Shown here: piece by piece, positions 6,290 to 8,323 of the stretch
Numbering within the stretch: the first letter of the stretch is position 1
Layout: each line of letters starts with the position of its first letter
NCBI GenBank assembly: GCA_030150595.1
Contig: JASLFQ010000020.1
Span: forward strand, 1 to 8,323
Origin: Aquirhabdus sp.
GTDB lineage: Bacteria > Pseudomonadota > Gammaproteobacteria > Pseudomonadales > Moraxellaceae
Direction of reading: 5' to 3'
Length of the DNA stretch: 8,323 nt
The notes under the pieces: generated by a model
Database searches by the model: none
What the model was told of the DNA's origin: nothing
Seen by the model: the letters and a program-made list of their open reading frames with translations, nothing else
Position numbers and translations under genes: made by a program

Positions 6290-6664
6290 ATGCGTAATTT
6301 TAATATTTTAACGGTAACATTAGTTTCAGTATTGGCACTTGAAGGATGTGCTGGCGGTATGAACGGTATGGCTAATAATGGCTACGGCAATTATCCAACC
6401 CAGTCGCCACAATATAACAACTATCCGCAACAACAAGGCCAATATGGGCAATATGCTCAACAGCAAGGGCAAAATGGTCAATCCGATTTGCCAGTTGGTG
6501 CAGTTCTTGGTGCCGCTGTAGGTGGTGCGATTGGGAATAAAGTTGGCAAAGGCGACGGCAAAGTTGCTGCTACTGCTATCGGTGCTGCATTAGGTGGTTA
6601 TGCTGGTAATATGATTCAAGAGCAATCACAAGCAGCAGCTCAGAATGGAAATGGCTCGAACTAA
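6290..6664 (+). CDS. Small glycine-zipper envelope protein, probable lipoprotein (17 kDa antigen / SlyB-like)
   Basis: A 124-aa exported protein. Residues 1-19 form a short signal sequence (hydrophobic LTVTLVSVLAL) ending in LEGC with Cys20. That fits lipoprotein processing except that Glu at -2 is atypical for a lipobox. Residues 23-65 are rich in G, N, Q, Y and P, with a tandem 10-residue repeat of pattern YxQQQGQxGQ at 45-64. Residues 68-109 form a glycine-zipper 2TM domain (GAVLGAAVGGAIGNKVG, a charged GKGDGK turn, then AIGAALGGYAGNMI). The Q/A/N-rich tail is probably disordered. Family knowledge: such proteins sit in the outer membrane or periplasm and are linked to envelope integrity or stress; the exact role of this one is unknown. 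AGGA lies 9 nt before ATG 6290. A promoter-like TATACT and a hairpin upstream suggest separate transcription from the reductases. Confidence 0.85.
   Translation: MRNFNILTVTLVSVLALEGCAGGMNGMANNGYGNYPTQSPQYNNYPQQQGQYGQYAQQQGQNGQSDLPVGAVLGAAVGGAIGNKVGKGDGKVAATAIGAALGGYAGNMIQEQSQAAAQNGNGSN
6422..6481 (+). repeat. Tandem 30-bp coding repeat (YxQQQGQxGQ twice)
   Basis: Two adjacent 30-bp units encode YPQQQGQYGQ and YAQQQGQNGQ (residues 45-54 and 55-64). Third-codon positions differ between units, so the repeat is old or under protein-level selection rather than a fresh slippage product. Confidence 0.7.
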
Positions 6665-6679
6665 CGCGCTTTAAGTTGT

Positions 6680-6726
6680 TTTGATTATTAGGTTGCTAGC
6701 ACATGATGCTGCACCTAATAGTCAGA
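6680..6726. terminator. Long bulged hairpin between convergent genes, possible bidirectional terminator
   Basis: The stem pairs TATTAGGT (6686-6693) with ACCTAATA (6713-6720). It continues inward through GC/GC and AGCA/TGCT, with single-T bulges at 6694 and 6697, to a 5-nt loop CATGA (6702-6706). It extends outward to about 6680/6726 with two G-U pairs, giving about 20 bp. It fills the 67-bp gap between the glycine-zipper and TetR genes, which end facing each other. Neither side has a proper T-run, so classic intrinsic termination is uncertain. Confidence 0.55.
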
Positions 6727-6731
6727 TATTA

Positions 6732-7322
6732 TTAGATTTCTTGCGTTTCTAAAATATTTTTCGCGACAGCCTGCATAATTTCCTCAGATAACATTTCATC
6801 ATCCACTGCCCGCGCAAGAATCAAACCACCAACTAGACTTGCAGTTAAAGCGAGTGCTTTTTCATGACGTATTTCAGCTGGTTTATTTGCAAATAACCGC
6901 GTCATGGAACTGACAAATGCGCGGAAACCAGATGTTAAATGATCTCGTACAGTCGGACTTTGTCGCGCCACATCCACGCCTAAACTTGCCATCACGCAGC
7001 CTATACTGGGTTGATCACGATGGGTTTTGGATAAATACGCTGTGGTGATGGCTTTGATAGCACTACCAGTTTCTTTGCGCTCGGCTTGCTTGGCAACTTC
7101 TGACCATCTGTCGATGTTCTCATCAAAGGCGCGGCTTAATGCCTCGATTATCAGGTCTTCTTTAGAACCAAATTGCCCATAGAAACCGCCATGCGTTAAT
7201 CCCGCCTGCTTCATCAGATCGGCAACGCCGACACCATCAAAGCCGCGTTCACGGAATAATTTTCCAGCCACATCCAGAACCCGCTTACGATTTTCAGCGG
7301 CTTGTAATTTACTGACCTTCAT
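6732..7322 (-). CDS. TetR/AcrR family transcriptional repressor
   Basis: A 196-aa DNA-binding regulator. The N-terminal TetR domain spans about residues 10-56: RKRVLDVAGKLFRERGFDGV, then the helix-turn-helix VADLMKQAGLTHGGFYGQF (about 33-51) with the typical LTHGGFYGQFGSKEDL end. The C-terminal ligand and dimer domain (60-196) includes GCVMASLGVDVARQSPTVRD, seen in AcrR-like regulators of oxidoreductase or efflux genes. Start: ATG at 7322 has AGGAG 7 nt upstream; an in-frame ATG at 7355 would add 11 residues but sits on the TATAAT promoter box. The gene is divergent from the thiolase gene across 151 bp, the usual arrangement for a TetR repressor controlling its neighbour and itself. Inference: it senses an acyl-CoA, fatty acid or related hydrophobic ligand. 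The ligand is unknown. Confidence 0.92.
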   Translation of the reverse strand: MKVSKLQAAENRKRVLDVAGKLFRERGFDGVGVADLMKQAGLTHGGFYGQFGSKEDLIIEALSRAFDENIDRWSEVAKQAERKETGSAIKAITTAYLSKTHRDQPSIGCVMASLGVDVARQSPTVRDHLTSGFRAFVSSMTRLFANKPAEIRHEKALALTASLVGGLILARAVDDEMLSEEIMQAVAKNILETQEI

Positions 7323-7353
7323 AGTCACGCTCCTGATTTTGCATTCTATTGAC

Positions 7354-7359
7354 ATTATA
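7354..7359 (-). promoter_or_regulatory. -10 box of the tetR promoter
   Basis: A perfect TATAAT is read on the minus strand, with transcription expected near 7347, about 25 nt before the ATG at 7322. No good -35 box is found at 16-18 nt spacing. An ATGATG element (7361-7366) lies directly beside it, which would suit autorepression. Confidence 0.5.
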
Positions 7360-7383
7360 CATGATGAGCGTAATCTATTTATA

Positions 7384-7399
7384 AATGATGGTCATCATT
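7384..7399. promoter_or_regulatory. Inverted repeat AATGATG-GT-CATCATT, candidate TetR operator
   Basis: A 16-bp site with perfect 7-bp arms (7384-7390 and 7393-7399) around GT lies in the divergent tetR/thiolase intergenic region. Its core recurs as ATGATG at 7361-7366 and CATCAT at 7449-7454. Position, size and symmetry fit a TetR operator controlling both genes. Confidence 0.55.
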
Positions 7400-7404
7400 A
7401 TTAA

Positions 7405-7432
7405 TTGTGTTAATTATTCAAATGCAGATCAT
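7405..7432 (+). promoter_or_regulatory. Weak candidate promoter for the thiolase gene
   Basis: TTGTGT (7405-7410), a 16-nt spacer and GATCAT (7427-7432) give a modest match 41 nt upstream of the start. An alternative is TTGACA at 7349-7354 with TAATCT at 7371-7376; this would start transcription near 7383, inside the inverted repeat, and so be directly repressible. Neither is convincing alone. Confidence 0.25.
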
Positions 7433-7473
7433 TTCATTCGTACCAATCCATCATCGGAGCGAGGAGTAAAATC

Positions 7474-8323
7474 ATGAAGACTCTACAACGTGTTGCCATC
7501 TTAGGTGGTTCACGAATTCCATTTGCAAGACAGAACACCAACTATGTGACGACGAGTAATATCGAGATGCTGACTGCTGCATTGAAGGGTGTAGTCAATA
7601 AATTTGGTTTACAAGGCGAGCGCTTAGGCGAGGTTGCCGCGGGTGCAGTACTCAAACATTCGCGTGATGCCAATATCAGCCGTGAAGCAGCTTTGGACAG
7701 TGGTTTATCGAGAAATACGCCAGCTTATGATGTGCAGCAAGCCTGTGCAACGTCATTGCAATCAACAATCGCAGTGGGCAATAAAATTGCGTTAGGGCAA
7801 ATCGAAGTGGGGATTGCTGGCGGAGTTGATTCTTCATCCGATGCGCCAGTTGCCTTAAATGAAAAATTGCGCAAATTATTACTTAAGTTTAATCGTAGTA
7901 AAACAAACGCTGAACGCTTTGAGGTCATCACTGAGCTGCGTCCTGATATGTTTACACCATCCATTCCAAATGTGAATGAGCGGCGCACAGGATTGTCGAT
8001 GGGAGAACATTGCGAGTTGATGGTGAAGCGTTGGAAGATTACGCGTGAGGCACAGGATGAGCTCGCATTGGCAAGTCATCTCAATGGTGCGCGAGCATAT
8101 AGTGAAGGATTTTATGATGATCTGATCACGCCATTTCAGGGTTTAGCGCGTGATAATAATTTACGTGGCGATACTTCGTTGGAAAAACTCGCCAAGCTTA
8201 AGCCAGCTTTTGATAAGACCTCTGGTCTAGGAACATTAACAGCAGGCAATTCAACGCCATTGACTGATGGTGCGGCGGCGGTGTTACTGTCTTCTGAAAG
8301 CTGGGCTAAGGCGCATGGACATG
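7474..8323 (+). CDS. Thiolase, acetyl-CoA C-acyltransferase (FadI-like), truncated by window edge
   Basis: The first 283 codons of a thiolase that normally runs to about 430 aa. It cleaves 3-ketoacyl-CoA with CoA, or condenses acetyl-CoA units, in fatty acid or short-chain acyl metabolism. Seen: N-terminal RVAILGGSRIPFARQ (6-20); the nucleophile motif YDVQQACATSLQS with Cys91; AGGVDSSSDAP (115-125); the loop segment MGEHCELMVKRW; and NSTPLTDGAAAVLLSS near the right end. The C-terminal His (HPFGATG-type) and Cys (CxG) active-site motifs lie beyond the window. GAGGAG is 7 nt before ATG 7474. It is transcribed divergently from the TetR gene, its likely regulator. The sequence is closer to FadI/ACAT-type thiolases than to FadA; physiological chain length and direction are not determinable here. 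Confidence 0.92.
   Translation, partial: MKTLQRVAILGGSRIPFARQNTNYVTTSNIEMLTAALKGVVNKFGLQGERLGEVAAGAVLKHSRDANISREAALDSGLSRNTPAYDVQQACATSLQSTIAVGNKIALGQIEVGIAGGVDSSSDAPVALNEKLRKLLLKFNRSKTNAERFEVITELRPDMFTPSIPNVNERRTGLSMGEHCELMVKRWKITREAQDELALASHLNGARAYSEGFYDDLITPFQGLARDNNLRGDTSLEKLAKLKPAFDKTSGLGTLTAGNSTPLTDGAAAVLLSSESWAKAHGH

Noticed and set aside
7323..7355. Longer TetR start at ATG 7355
   Set aside because: The ATG overlaps the TATAAT box read on the same strand and has no ribosome-binding site. ATG 7322 has AGGAG at ideal spacing and the normal family N-terminus.
1..8323. CRISPR, tRNA, rRNA, insertion sequence, phage or toxin-antitoxin content
   Set aside because: No spaced direct repeats, cloverleaf-like segments, transposase or integrase motifs, or small paired toxin-antitoxin frames were found.

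Overview
The window looks like a chromosomal segment from an Acinetobacter-type gammaproteobacterium (Moraxellaceae). The reasons are the moderately AT-rich composition, the siroheme reductase followed directly by a DUF934 gene, and protein sequences that resemble Acinetobacter homologues from memory. No database search was run. I see no phage, transposon, CRISPR array, tRNA or rRNA.

Layout, left to right. (1) 1-1121, minus strand: the first 373 codons of a secreted protein resembling the DUF6091 / putative solute-binding family; its C-terminus lies outside the window. (2) 1287-1312: a strong terminator hairpin closing the sulfur-assimilation operon. (3) 1331-3641, minus strand: a nitrite/sulfite reductase (cysI type, 608 aa, with an apparent internal insertion) overlapping a downstream DUF934 gene. 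(4) 3642-4009: a 368-bp divergent control region with a perfect 24-bp palindrome that carries a TTGACA box on each strand, several promoter-like elements and an 11-A tract. (5) 4010-4840 and 4963-6189, plus strand: a classical short-chain dehydrogenase/reductase and a saccharopine-dehydrogenase-like (SCCPDH / trans-acting enoyl reductase type) protein. (6) 6290-6664, plus strand: a small glycine-zipper envelope protein with a Q/Y/G-rich linker. (7) 6680-6726: a long bulged hairpin between convergent genes. (8) 6732-7322, minus strand: a TetR/AcrR repressor. (9) 7474-8323, plus strand: the first 283 codons of a thiolase (acetyl-CoA C-acyltransferase), divergent from the TetR gene and cut by the window edge.

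The cysI and DUF934 genes probably act together in reducing sulfite to sulfide. The right half suggests lipid or acyl-CoA chemistry: an SDR, a putative membrane-associated NAD(P)-dependent reductase and a thiolase whose divergent neighbour is a TetR regulator. The TetR/thiolase intergenic region contains an inverted repeat and further ATGATG/CATCAT copies that could be its operators. The most unusual points are the symmetric back-to-back promoter/operator at 3903-3926, the apparent insertion in the CysI-type reductase, and the hairpin at 6680-6726. Most of the window is ordinary housekeeping content, and I do not see a clear undescribed multi-gene system.
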